Assembly: GCA_006176705.1 (NCBI GenBank)
Contig: QRFJ01000084.1
Location: forward strand, 868,001-932,000
Origin: Cocos nucifera
Taxonomy: Eukaryota; Streptophyta; Magnoliopsida; Arecales; Arecaceae
Direction of reading: 5' to 3'
DNA length: 64,000 bases
Below, in pieces: positions 9,666 through 21,636 of this stretch (its first letter is position 1; each line of letters starts with the position of its first letter). A model generated the notes under the pieces. The model worked only from the letters and a program-made list of their open reading frames with translations. It was not told the DNA's origin and searched no databases. A program made the position numbers and the translations under genes.

Positions 9666-10760
9666 CTCGACATTGAATGTTTCCGATAGAGACTGTTAAT
9701 TAATAAATTACTTATAATTTTATTTCTTTCATTAAAAATTGTATGGTGGTCTTTAAAAAAACTAATTACATAGTTCTCTTGTGCTAAATATAAAACAAAA
9801 ATCAAATTTTTGCTTACAGCAGGCACAAAGTAACAGTCTTTAAGAACTAAAACTAGTCTAGATGGTAGTCGAAGAGGGTATATTTCTACGATCATAGCAG
9901 CAACTCTTGCTCCATTTTTTATGTGCAGGATTATCTCACCATCCCTCAGCCTTCTGCTCTCCTCAAGATTCTGCATAGAAGTGCACAAGTAAGCACTAGA
10001 ACCTAAGTCAAGCACCTAATTAGATGCAAAAAAAATCATAAGATTAGTCTCAATAGCGAGCATACCTCCAAAAAGACCTACCTCCTTCTTGTTCTTCAGT
10101 CTAGCCAGGTACGAAGGGCAGTTTTGCTTTCAATGGCCGTCGGTGTTGTAGTGAAAATATATTTTTTTGTCCATGGCCTTCTTCTTCGGTTCTCTCTTAT
10201 TATTCTTCTTTCTCTCAACCTTCTGCTTCTTCACAGACTTTTTTCTTCCAAAAGATTTTTTTTTGGAGGATGTCTGGTCCATAGAAAGAACTGAGCTCTT
10301 TGAACCTTTCATAGTTTACTCAGCAGTAACCAGCATATTTATTAACTCATCCATGGTGCATTGGAGCTTATTCATATGAAAGTTCATTATGAACTGCCCA
10401 TACAAATCAATCAAGGACTATAGGATCATATCAATCTATAGGTACTTATCCATTATGACATCAAGCTTCTCAAGCTCTTCTAGGTCCTTGATCATTGCCA
10501 GGCAATGATCTTGGACCGACTACCCATCATGCATCTGCACTTTAAAAAGTCTCGTCGAGACTTGATAATGTGCTGCATGACTCTGTTCACTAAACAACTC
10601 TTGCGGATGAGCCAACATCTGGTGAGTAGTCCTAATGTCTTCATGTTGGTGCTGTAACTCATCTAACATTAAGCCCAACATGTAGCACCTAACTTTGTTA
10701 TCATCATTTAATCACTTCTCATTAGATGCTCTCTGTTTGATGGTCAAATGGGTTGGAAGA
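9666..10760 (-). pseudogene. Copia gag and protease remnant, copy 1
   Basis: Minus strand. Gag (about 10740-10320) includes QHEDIRTTHQMLAHPQELF and IKDLEELEKL, typical of the copia gag (UBN2-type) domain. A Lys-rich basic stretch follows (10312-10150), then a zinc-knuckle relic YFHYNTDGHWKQNC in which the first two cysteines of CX2CX4HX4C are tyrosines. The protease remnant (10015-9700) contains LDLGSSAYLCTSMQ, where the active-site DSG has become DLG, and LKDCYFVPAVSKNL. Integrase should follow but is absent: at TTGCTC (9663-9668) the sequence jumps from protease to the pre-RT linker. Non-functional. Confidence 0.8.
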
Positions 10761-11224
10761 GTGAAAATTTCCTGGTTCAACACCTAAGATAGCTTTTCAA
10801 AACTAAAAATAATTTTCAAATTTTGGAGCCAATCCTTGTAATTAGATCCAGTTAGTCTGTGGGTATCTAGAATTTGGGCTAGAAACTTTAATGCAGATAT
10901 TTTTCTATAGAGAGTCAAAGTTTCTAGTTAGACTTATAATTTGACTTGACCAATTTATTTAAAATTTTTATTTTTAAATAAATTTAGGCACCCACTATTT
11001 TCTCAGATCCCTACACTCCTTTAGTGGAGATGTGAAAGTCTTCATGATAATTGACTTTTAGTCGATGGTGTGGTCCTACTGATTGGCTCACCATCTCATC
11101 TAATAGTTATTAATGATGGATCAACGGATGAGTGGACAACTCTTGTCCAATATTTTTTCAAATATGGTGCATCCAAACTTGGTCCCTAATTCATGATGCT
11201 CACCATGCTCAAAATATTGCTTCA
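10761..11224 (-). other. Truncated 5' leader of copia copy 1
   Basis: The sequence is colinear with 17400-17812 of copy 2, including the ATTTTTATTTTTAAATAAATT segment. It stops abruptly at LTR 2: TCAAAATATTGCTTCA at about 11210 passes directly into TGAAGGAAAACTAGC at 11225. About 1.37 kb of leader, including the primer site present in copy 2, is therefore missing. No gene is seen. Confidence 0.75.
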
Positions 11225-13528
11225 TGAAGGAAAACTAGCTTTTCCATAATATGATCGATCTGATGTGATTAAATCTATAGCAAAATTTTTTACAAAAATT
11301 CTACATAATCTGATCATATCTGAGAGTTCTCAAATCTAATCCTAATGATCTAATATTAAAAACTAAATTAAAATAAATTAGGAATAACTTTTGTACCTAA
11401 TTAGGGTAAACTTGTTACCTTACCGATGATCTGTCGGAAGCCTAAGGTCCTGGATCAAGCCACGCACGTGCCTAGCCTCTACTAGAGTCCACTCAGGCTG
11501 GTTCTAGAGGTCTTCTCCTTCTAAATCTAATCTCCAAAGATTAGATTTAGATCTAATCTGTAGAGCCTTTAAAATGACTGTTGAAAGCAGCACATTCGTC
11601 TCACGAACACCATTGCATTCAGCCTGATCTTTGCACCAATATCCTTGGATCTTCCTTGCTGTTTGTGCCCAACCTTTGGACATGGAGAAAAGAGAGAGGA
11701 GGAGGATGAGGGGGCATGGAACAGAGGATGGGGCACAGCCTTGTGGGATGGAAATTGGACCACACACATAACCTAGGCACAGAAGAGGTTTAAATAGACT
11801 TTACTGCGCTATGCAGTGCCACACAACATCAACCAATCATATTGGTTGATTTAATCAGATCTAAATCTGATTGGCCATGCAATGTCACTTGATCCAATCA
11901 GATTAGAGACCCCTAAAATCCTACATAAGTGGTGCCAAGTTTGGATGAGCACAACTATTTGGCGCCTAGGTATTTGATCCAATCAAGAAACCCTAGAGTC
12001 CCATCCTTATGGGATCCCTCCCTCTTTTTCTCCATGTGTGCATGCCAACATGAGGTGTGAGCATATATTTTGTGCATGAAAACCAAGGGGGCATGCACCC
12101 CTAGAAACTCTCCAAGAGGCGCATGCCCCTACCCTTTCTTTCCTACATCCGGGTCAACCTTTGACCTGTTGTCCGAAAAGGTACAGAAATTGGCAGGTCT
12201 TGTCCTAGTTCCATCCAATGGATTAGGATAAGACTAGATCAAATTAGGATAATCCTATTTTGATCTGGACAAGCTCTAGTTAGACCAGGATAAAATCATA
12301 AAGAATTTCTAGGTAAGCCCAAACCAATTTGGCTTAATGGATACGAATCTAAATGATTATAGAAGGAGAATGTTAGGCTCAATTGTGTACTAACATGATT
12401 TTCTTAAACCTAATTGGATCTAATCCAAATCAATCAAATTGGGTTAGCTCAATTGATAACATCTAGACCCAAACCTTTATTTGTGTGATCTAGTTAGGTT
12501 CACCTCCATATGGTAAGGAGACATGTCATGATCTCTATCATCGACATCATTGAAACACCTTTTAATGGACCAAAATTTTTTTGATTCACATTATTAGAAT
12601 AATCGATCATCAAGATTATTCTAATTGCTCCCAAAATCCACCAGTGATCCTAACAGTATATGGTGGCAATCCATCAGAACTGAATGCGAACCTCTCAGTG
12701 TAGCTGCTGGTATGATTGGATTCTTCTATCATGAGCCCCGATAGGATTAGGGTTAAGGTGAACTCGTCAAACCCAACATCCATCATATGAATTAATCATT
12801 CAATTTGAGTCCAATGTGAAATCCTAATAAAATCTCTTTCTATCATCTTCACATTGCCATGGCCATGGGCTTATGGACTCCATCTCATGATCATCATAGG
12901 GCTACTCTTCATCTATCGAGATAGATAGATCTCCTATTAGTGCAATCCAATTTCTATAATGAACATGCTATAGCCAACATACACCTCAGGATTTTGAATA
13001 ACTAGGAGACTGAGTTATGGTGTAGTCAAATGATAACACACTCAAGATGAACTACTAATGCATCTTAGATCAAAGAATCAGATATACCACTGTAGCATTG
13101 AGCTAGTCATCGATAAAAAGATAGACTTTCTTATTACTGCTCAAGATAGTCACGCTCAGTGCCCTCATTCTCTAATGAGTACCTATACTCTTGCTCCAGT
13201 GTCTACACACCATAGACTCAAGACTCAACTATCCTAAGGAAGCTACATACATCAACTTTTCAAATCGATCACCATCCTCGTGATAATCCTACGGTTAGGA
13301 GCAGTTTATGAGTTAATTATGAGAATTCATGTCTTAGATTTTCAACTCTTGCAAATATAAATTATCATTACCATTAACTTAAAGGATGTATCACAGACAC
13401 TATGTACACAATGTGATAGAATAAAAATAATTTTTTATTAATTTTAAGTCAAAATTATAAAATTATCCTTAAAAATGAAGTGTATTACAAGTGTCAGCCA
13501 ATCTAGCTTCTAGGGCACTCATCTAACA
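11225..13528 (-). repeat. LTR 2 of element E (central, shared LTR)
   Basis: A 2304-bp LTR from TGAAGGAAAACTAGC (11225) to CTCATCTAACA (13528), followed by the polypurine tract complement AACTCCCACTTGACC. Judged by position, it is the 3' LTR of copy 2 and takes the place of the 5' LTR of copy 1. A small open frame at 11504-11767 on the minus strand recurs in LTR 3 (19456-19803) in altered form and is not treated as a gene. Confidence 0.85.
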
Positions 13529-13548
13529 AACTCCCACTTGACCTAAAG

Positions 13549-15290
13549 TCAATTGGCTACAAATCTAAGTCTCATCTTCCTAAGATGGGCTTTGATCTTT
13601 TGCTGGCTCCATGGCTCTATCAACAAGTCAACCGCATTGTTTGTGGTATTGACTTTATTGATCTTAACGTATCCCTTCTCAAGGTAATCGTGGATAAGAT
13701 GATATTGCCACTCAATATGCTTAGACTTTTGGTGAGACCTTGACTCCTTAGCTAGGGCTATGGCACCATTGTTATCACAGTATAGAGGGACGGCATTCGA
13801 TGGCATCACTCCGAGCTCTACAGCAAACTTCTTGTACTAAAATACTTCTTTCATAGCTTCCAATGCAGCAATGTACTCAGCTTCCATGGTGGAGTCTGCG
13901 ATCATTATCTGTTTGAAACTCTTCTAGCTAACGGCTCTACCATTGCATATAAATAAACTTTCAGATGTCGACTTTCGATCATCTATGTTAGATATGAAGT
14001 CCGAGTCTGTATACCCCTAGACCTAGAGTTCTCCATTTTCAAAGATCAAAAGCATTTCTTTAGTCCTTCTCAAGTACTTAAGGATACACTTTACAGAAGT
14101 TCAGTGCTCTTCGTCTGGATTTGACTGATATCTACTCGTGACACTCACAGCATAGGCGATATCAGGTCATGTGCATAGCATGGCATACATGAGGCTCCCT
14201 ATTGCAGAAGCATAAGAGATCTTGCTCATGCATTGAATCTCCTCAGGTGTGCTAGGACACATCTTTTTGGAGAGATGAATGCGATGTCTGAAGGAAACTA
14301 GTCTCCTCTTAGAGTTTTCTATGTTGAACCTCTTCAGCATCTCCTCTATATACATCTTCTGTGAGAGACCCAGCATCCTATTCGATCTATCCCTATAGAT
14401 CTTAATTCCTAATATAAAGGATGCCTCTCCTAGATCTTTCATAGAGAACTCTTTCAACAACCATATTTTGATGGATGTCAACATGAGAATATCATTCCTA
14501 ATCAGGAGGATGTCATCCACGTACAGTATGAGAAAGACAATAGCACTCCCACTAATTATTTTGAATACAAAGAGCTCCTTCTCATTTTTTATGAAACCAA
14601 ATGATTTGATCACATCATTAAAATGAGCATTCTAGTTCTGAGATGCTTGCTTAAGTCCATATATGGACCTTTGCAGCTTGCAGATCTTGTGATCACTATC
14701 ACTGGATATGAAATCGAGCGACTGTTCCATGCAGATGTCTTCCTCAAGATATCCATTTAGAAATATTATTTTCACATTCATCTGCCATATTTTATATTCA
14801 AAATAGGCTACAATAACAAGCAGTGTGCAGATGAATTTTAGTATGGCTACCGACGAAAAGGTATCCTGATAGTCAATGCCTTCGCACTGTACCCTTTTGC
14901 TATGAGCCTAGCTTTGAATATCTCTATATTTCCATTGATGTCTATCTTTCTCTTGAAGATTCATTTATATCTAATAGGTACCATACCTTCAGGTGGATCT
15001 ACCAAGGTCTAGACTTAGTTTGAGTGCATTAAGTCAATCTCTGACCGCATTGCCTCTAACTATTTTTTGGAGTCGATATCTGATATTGCCTCATCATAGG
15101 TCTTGGGATCATCACCATGAACCATATTTTTTGTGAGAAATATTTTCTCAACATCCTCTTGAATTGTACCTAAGTATATCTTAGGAGGATGAAAAATTTT
15201 AGTTGATTTACGAGATGGTGGAGGTAGTGTTTGGACTGGCTCTAACTGATTTGGATCCAAAGGTTCCTTAGATTGTTGCTCTTCGGAGAC
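13549..15290 (-). pseudogene. Copia pol remnant, copy 2: reverse transcriptase and RNase H
   Basis: Minus strand. The linker before RT (15260-15060) contains DDPKTYDEAISDIDSKK. RT continues with stops through 14900-14650 (MEQSLDFISSDSDHKICKLQ, IYGLK) into an open segment, 14613-14167, carrying intact YVDD at about 14512-14523 and ISYASAIGSLMYAM. The RNase H end (13809-13549) has LYCDNNGAIALAKESRSHQK. Stops break the frame in several places, so the product would be truncated, but this is the best preserved pol in element E. Compare NVDD in copy 1. Confidence 0.85.
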
Positions 15291-16300
15291 TTTCTCTTCA
15301 AGCCTAATCTGTTATCCGATGCCACCATCTTGAATAAACTATTTTTCAAGAAAAATGGCATGTCGACTTATAATCACATTGTGGTCCTCCAGAAGATAGA
15401 AATAATATCCTAATTATTCTTTAGGATACCTAATGAATCGAGCTCTAAAGAATCTAGACTCTACTTTGTCTGCCTGTTGTCTCTTGACATGAGCCGAATA
15501 ATCTCAAATTTTGAGGTGACTCAAATTTGATTTCTTACCATGTCATATCTCATACGGTGTGGTAGGAATGATTTTAGAGAGAACCCTATTCAATAGGTAT
15601 GTTGCTATCATTAGACTATGTCCTTAAAGAAACTCAGAAAGATTCATGAAGCTCATCATGGATCAGACCATATCCAATAGGATCCGATTTCTTCATTCTG
15701 AAATTCTGTTAAGTTGAGGCATTCTAGGTGGAGTCCATTAAGAGATTATGCTATTGTCCTTAAGATAGTCTAGAAATTTCTGACTAAGATATTCGCCTCC
15801 TCAATCTGATCGAAGAACCTTAATAGGCTTTTCGATTTGCTTTTCTACTTTGAGTCTAAATTCTTTGAACTTCTGAAAGGCTTCAGACTTATGTCTCATT
15901 AAGTACACATACCCATACCATGATAGATCATCGATAAAGGTAATGAAATAGATATAATTGTATCTAGCTAGCACATTAAATGGGCCGCACACATCTGTAT
16001 GCATGAGGGCAAGTAGGTCCATGGCCATTTTCCTATGTTCTACAAAAGGGAGCTTGGTCATTTTGCCTTAAAGGCATGATTCATAAATCAGATATGACTC
16101 TAAAGTCAATAAACTCATAAGTTTAGATTTCTTCAATTCGTTAATCCTATCTTCCGCTATATGATCTAGCCTAAGGTGCCATAGATACCTATCATTTAGA
16201 CTATCCCTAGGTTGCTTAGATCCTATGGCATTCATATTTTGCTCGACATTCAACATAGATACATCAATATGCAACTGATAGAGATCGTTAATCAAGAAAC
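15291..16300 (-). pseudogene. Copia integrase remnant, copy 2
   Basis: Minus strand. The GAG-pre-integrase region (16295-16068) includes DRYLWHLRLDHIAEDRINEL. The integrase core (16061-15801) has LALMHTDVCGPF and FITFIDDLSWYGYVYLM, matching the first and second catalytic Asp regions of copia integrases. Downstream (15800-15291) only scattered similarity remains, with many stops. Copy 1 has lost exactly this section: its sequence resumes at the same TTGCTC hexamer that flanks it here (15276-15281 and 16239-16244). Confidence 0.8.
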
Positions 16301-17400
16301 CACTTGTAATTTTATTTCTTTCAAAAAAAATAGTATAGTGGTCCTTAAGAAAGCTAATTATATAACTTTTCTATGCTAAACAAGAAATAGAAATTAAATT
16401 CCTACTTGCTGTAGGTACAAAATAATAATCTTTAAGGACTAAATCTAAGCCAGATGGTAGTTGGAGAGGGTAGGTTCCCATGGCTACAGCAGCAACTCTT
16501 GCTCCATTTTCGATGTGCAGGATCATCTCATCATCCCTTAGCCTCCTGCTCTCCTCAAGATCCTATATAGAAGTGCACAAGTGAGCACTAGAATTAGAAT
16601 CAAGCACCCAACTAAATGTAGAAGAAATCATTAGATTAGATTCAATTATGAGCATACCTTCAGAAGAACCTGCCTCCTTCTTGTTCTTCAAGTTGGCTAG
16701 GTATAAAGGGCAGTTCCACTTTCAATGGCCATCAATATTGTAATGAAAATACTTTTTCTTGTCAGTGGCCTTCTTCTTTGGCTCTGCCTTCTTCTTTTTC
16801 TCACCTTTCACCTTCTACTTCTTCGCAAACTTCTTCTTTCTAAAAGATTTTTTCTTGAAAGAAGTCTGCTTCACAGCAAGTACTGAGCCCTTTGAACCTT
16901 TCAGAGAAAGCTCAACAATAATCAGCATGTCATTAGTTCAGCCAAGGTACATTGCAGCTTATGCATATGAAAGTTTATGATGAACTGCCCATATGCATCA
17001 GTTAAGGACTGTAGGATCACATTAATCTACAAGTCCCTATCCATAATGATACCAAGCTTTTCAAGCTCCTCTAGGTTCTTGATCATTGTCAAACAATGAT
17101 CTTAGATGGACTGCCCATCATGCATATAAGCCTTAAAAAGTCTATGGGAGACTTGATATTGGGTCGCATGACTCTGCTCACCAGACAACTCTTGCAGGTG
17201 AGCCAATATTTGGTGGCTAGTCCTGATGTCTTCATGTTGGCACTATAGCTTATTAGACATAGAGTCCAACATGTAGTACCTAGCCTTATTATCATCGTTC
17301 ATCCTTTTTTTCAAAGACGCTCTTTGTTCAATGGTCAGATGGACTGGTAAGGTGGGGGGTCCTAGTCCAATACATAAGACAGCTTCTCGAAATCTAAAAT
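16301..17400 (-). pseudogene. Copia gag and protease remnant, copy 2
   Basis: Minus strand. The gag similarity at about 17300-16930 includes MLDSMSNKLQCQHEDIRTS, LQELSGEQSHATQYQ and IKNLEELEKLG. It is followed by a basic Lys/Arg stretch around 16860-16750 and a poorly preserved zinc-knuckle area near 16720. The protease region (about 16640-16450) is recognisable only by its match to copy 1. Several in-frame stops are present. No continuous frame survives. Confidence 0.75.
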
Positions 17401-19176
17401 AATTTTATAATTTCTGAGCTAATCCTTATAATTTGGTCCAATCAGTCTATGGGTGTCTAAGATTTTTACTAAGGGGTTGGATGTAGATATTTTCCTACAT
17501 AGAGTCAAAGTTTCTAGTTAGATTTTGAAATTAGATTTGATTAATTTATTTAGGAGTTTTATTTTTAAATAAATTAAGCTCTCACTATTTTTTCAAATTC
17601 CTATACTTCCTTGGCAGAGATGCGAAAATCTCCACAATCATAGATTTCTAGTGGATGGCGCAGTCCCATCGATTAGCTCACTATCTCACCTAACAGTTAT
17701 TGATGATGGATCAATCGATGAGTTGACAACTCTTGTCTAATAATTCTTTAATCATGGTGTACCTTAATCTAGTCTCTAATTCATGAAGCTCACTGTGTCT
17801 GAAATATTGCTCCACTTCTTAGTTAAGTTAGACCCACCATTTGCATGAATTGGATTTCTGATTAGGTCCCTCACCATGTCTGAAATATTAAGTCCAATCC
17901 ATCCTCCAACCCATAGCATCCAATGCTTAATAGACATGATTGCATCTTTTTGGTATAACTGAACCACTGTAACCAATCGAGAACAATCAATCCTGGGAAG
18001 AGCCTGCACATCTACAATGGTGGAAGACCTATGACTTAAAAATTTCATAGAAAGATTTGATTTAGGTCTCTTAAACTTAACTTGACTTAGTCATAACAAT
18101 TATGACAAACCTAGTGGCATGGGTTAGCTCAAATTGTTAGCCATCTCAAAAAAGAACTAGGTCGATCCAATCAGTTAGGTAAGTGAGATTAATGGAGAGG
18201 AATATGCCATTAACTCGCTATGAACGCATTCAGATCGAGTAGCTTCCAATTAAAGACCACTGGTTATATCTGTCAAACTTACCTTAGACATTGATTTGTC
18301 AAACCATAACTAATCAGGTTAGCCTACAATGCAGGCTCAAACCGCGGAGCCAAATTAGGTCTTGACTTGGTTGACTACATGTGACTATGAGTCAACCTTG
18401 ATCCAAACTTAATCCTATTAAACTGGTCAATTATAAATACTCTTGATCCCATCTAATCAACTCTTGATTTGGTCTGATCAACCGCTAGACCTAATTGAGC
18501 TACCCATATCTGAAACCAATTTTATGAAGGTATCTTAGATTTGAAAATTCATAATTTTTAGACCTAATTGATTTCATAATCTTAATTCTTAATTAAGTTT
18601 GGATTCATAAACAAAATATATATAAAAAATTCTAGAATTTTATAAAAAAGTAAGTTTAGATTTCTGATTACGGACAGACACACAGCACCCCTACATGTCA
18701 TAAGAGCACCCCATTGAATGAAAAGAGAGGACCTCTAAATCCTTCTTACTCTTATGACCAGATGGCCAAGAAGAATGTTTTAATCAAAAATTAATCTACA
18801 GTATAAAACTTGTTAGATCTAAATCATATATCACATATACAATTAATGATATAACCTATACATGCTTTGCATATATCTCATGAACCAAAAATAAATGTTT
18901 ACATGATTAATTCAGATCTGATTATATCAAATATAACATCTAAAAATAAATTATAAATTGATCATATTAAAAGAAAATTTATTCTAGACAATCATAGATC
19001 AAATCTACAAAGCTAGTCTAGATATGCATCTCATACATCACATATATAAATTAAAATTTTTAATTTTTTAATTTTAGATCTGATCACATCAGATGTGACA
19101 TCTAAAATTACTAATATCAGATTATAAAATAAATAAAAAATTAGATCTAAGATATATTTGAAGAACTGCTAATGCA
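17401..19176 (-). other. 5' leader of copia copy 2
   Basis: A non-coding leader between the primer site (19177) and gag. The first 410 bp beyond gag match the truncated leader of copy 1. The remaining 1.37 kb (about 17813-19176) is unique to this copy. A 90-residue open frame at 17776-18048 on the minus strand shows no recognisable motif. The segment 18500-19140 is very AT-rich. Confidence 0.65.
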
Positions 19177-19188
19177 GCTTTGATACCA
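19177..19188 (-). promoter_or_regulatory. Primer binding site, initiator tRNA-Met type
   Basis: The minus strand reads TGGTATCAAAGC, one change from the TGGTATCAGAGC used by most plant copia elements. It lies two bases from the end of LTR 3 (19191). It fixes the transcription direction of element E as leftward and marks LTR 3 as the 5' LTR. Confidence 0.85.
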
Positions 19189-19190
19189 GT

Positions 19191-20090
19191 TGAAGAAAAA
19201 CTAGCTTTTCCCACCATAGGATCGATTTGATCTGATTAGATCTATAACAATTTTTTTCACAAAAATCTTATACAACCTGATTAGATCTAAGAGTTTTTGG
19301 GTTTAATCCTAATAATCTGATATTAAAAACTAAATTAAAATAAATTAGAAACAACTTTTGTACCTGATTAGAGTAAACTAGTTATCCTGCCGACGATCTG
19401 TCGGAAGCCTGAGGTCCTGGATCAAGCCATGCATGCGCTTGGCCTCTACTGGAGTTTACTTGGGCTGGTTCTGAAGATCTTCTTCTTTTAAATCTAATCT
19501 CCAAAGATCAAATCTGGATCTAATCTGTAGGGCTTTTAAAATGATTGTTGAAGGCAGCACGTTCGTCTCACGAACACCGTGCGTTGAACCTAATCTTCGT
19601 GCCAATATCCTTGGATCTTCCTCATTGTTTGCGCCCAACCTTTGGGCATGGAGAAGAGAGAGAGGAGGAGGATGAGGGGACATTGAATAGAGGATGGGGC
19701 AGCAACCTTGTGGTATGAGAATTGGATCACACACATAACTTAGGCGCAGGAGAGATTTAAATAGACTTTCTTGTGCCATAAAGTGCCACACAGCATCAAC
19801 CAATCATATTGGTTAATTTAATCAGATCTAAATTTGATTGGCCATGAGATGTCATCTGATCCAATCAGATTAGAGACTTCTAAAATCCTCCATAAGTGGC
19901 ACCAAGTTTGGATGAGCACAACTATTTGGTGCTTGGGTATTTGATCCAATCAAGAAACCCTGGAATCCCATCCTTATGGGACTCCTCCCTCTTTTATTCC
20001 CATGTACGGATGCCAACATGGGGCATGCGCACATATTTTGTGTGTGAAATTCAAGGGGGCATGCACCCCTAGAAAGTCTCCGAGGGGCGC
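19191..20090 (-). repeat. LTR 3 of element E (5' LTR), truncated at 900 bp
   Basis: It begins TGAAGAAAAACTAGC at 19191 and follows LTR 2 for 900 bp, stopping in GAAAGTCTCCGAGGGGCGC at 20090 exactly where the LTR of element F starts. The remaining 1.4 kb of this LTR is not found after element F. Confidence 0.85.
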
Positions 20091-21636
20091 TGATAATCAC
20101 ATAAAATACTAAATAAAAGTATTAAAATAATATCATATTTAATATTTATTTAAAGAAATTAATACTTTTATTTATGTTTTGCAAGAAAAAGCTAACCAAT
20201 GTGAAGAGCTCGATTTATGGGTTCTAACGCAATAAATTTCACTCAAATCAGAGCTAAAACGAAAAAGTTATGAAGCTCAAAAGCTTAAAAGAAAAGAAAA
20301 ATAAAAAAATTAGATCGGTGCACGGTGGACCGACTGGCCAGTCCATGGAAGAAGCGCGGACCATCCAGCTCATTGCATGCGGCAAATTAGAGCATGCCAC
20401 ATGGCGAGCATAGACCCTTAAAGGGTCTACCAAGTTTTTATCGTGGCTCATAAGGGTATTTTCATCATTATCTCTGACGCGGTGTGCGGGGTTGGCTGCG
20501 GTCTGTGACACACCCTTAAAGGACTTCTCCAGCATCTTAAGCACGATCCAACGAGCGAAATCAATCCAGACTTTGATCGAACGGCCAAAAACACATACAG
20601 CAGGATTTGTGGTGGTTTTTGGGTGGATTTTGAGCCGTTTGATCTCAGTTCAACGGCCAAAAATAATCAGACTTCAATAGGGTTTTCTAAATCGACCAGG
20701 ATCCAGATTTTGACTCCAAAAATACCTCTAAAAAGCTTGATTTCTCCTCTATTTAAGACTGATTACACCACCAAGCCGACAGAGAGCCCATAGGGGCCTT
20801 CCAAGCCTCAAAAAAACCTCTCCAAATCCTCTCTTTCTCTCTCCCTTGTCTTCTCTTCTCCTCTCTTCTTCTTTCTTCTTTCTTTTTCCTTTCTTTTTCT
20901 TTTCTTTTTCCTTTTCTTTTGGAGATCAAAAGATAATGCGAGTGAGCGAATTCTAAATCATGAGCAGCTAAAGGTCAAATTTTGGGATGAAGATGAAGTC
21001 TTCAAATACGGATTGTATTTTTATTTTTCTTATTTTTTATAATTTCTTTTATACAATAAATAAATTATTCTCCTGCCCAATCCTAAATTCTATCCTCCAT
21101 ACATAAAATTTTAACAAACTTTTTATTAATTAATATTTAAATAGGCTATATATATGGAGATGGATTGTAATCAGGAGATACAATTCATGCTCGATTAAAT
21201 AGTTTATGTTAAAGAGAATCAGTAAAAGCCATGTTACTAATTTTTAAGAATTAAAATATTGAATAATTTATAATTCTATTGAGATGGATCGTAATTGGAA
21301 GATACAGTTCATGTCCAAAGAAAATAAATTATAATCATAACTAAATTCTTAAAATAATAAATTTTTATATTAAAAGAAATTACCAAAACCCTGTTAGAGA
21401 TGGATTCAAAATTTTAGAATATTTTTTATAAATTCAAAAACCCTAATTAAATTAAGTGTTTGCTTTCTTTTGCTAAATTCTCTCTTTAATCTACTTTATT
21501 TAAATTCCTACTTTAAAATTAAATTAAAAAAAAATTATTTTTAATTACATCGAACGTAACTTAGCCTTCGATACTATTCTAATTAATTAGTTAATCAATT
21601 TTAATTATTATTTGATGCTCTAACGACAAGCAGTCA
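20091..21636 (+). repeat. 5' LTR of element F
   Basis: A 1546-bp LTR from TGATAATCAC to GCAGTCA, where a TGGCACC sequence follows like a decayed TGGCGCC primer site. It contains a long pyrimidine tract at about 20820-20920 (TCTTCTTTCTTCTTTC-type). Compared with the 3' LTR it lacks about 100 bp after GACAC at 20511 and about 23 bp near 21567. AT-rich distal half. Confidence 0.8.

Larger units (their letters stand above)
5640..20090 (-). mobile_element. Ty1/copia element E: tandem LTR-internal-LTR-internal-LTR array
   Basis: Three related LTRs (5640-7916, 11225-13528 and 19191-20090, the last truncated) separate two internal regions. Both internal regions read on the minus strand in the order gag, protease, (integrase), reverse transcriptase, RNase H, which is the copia order. 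The LTR begins TGTTAAATGAGCG and ends CTTCA on the minus strand. A polypurine tract (CAAGTGGGAGTTTG) precedes the left and middle LTRs. An initiator-Met-type primer site lies beside the right LTR. Internal copy 1 (7917-11224) lacks integrase and the leader; internal copy 2 (13529-19190) is longer and more complete. Both carry many stops. The insertion cuts block A at 5640. Confidence 0.9.

Noticed and set aside
20254..20680. Overlapping open frames of 60-96 codons in the F LTR
   Set aside because: They lie in LTR sequence, are not conserved as open frames in the 3' LTR in the same form and show no motif.
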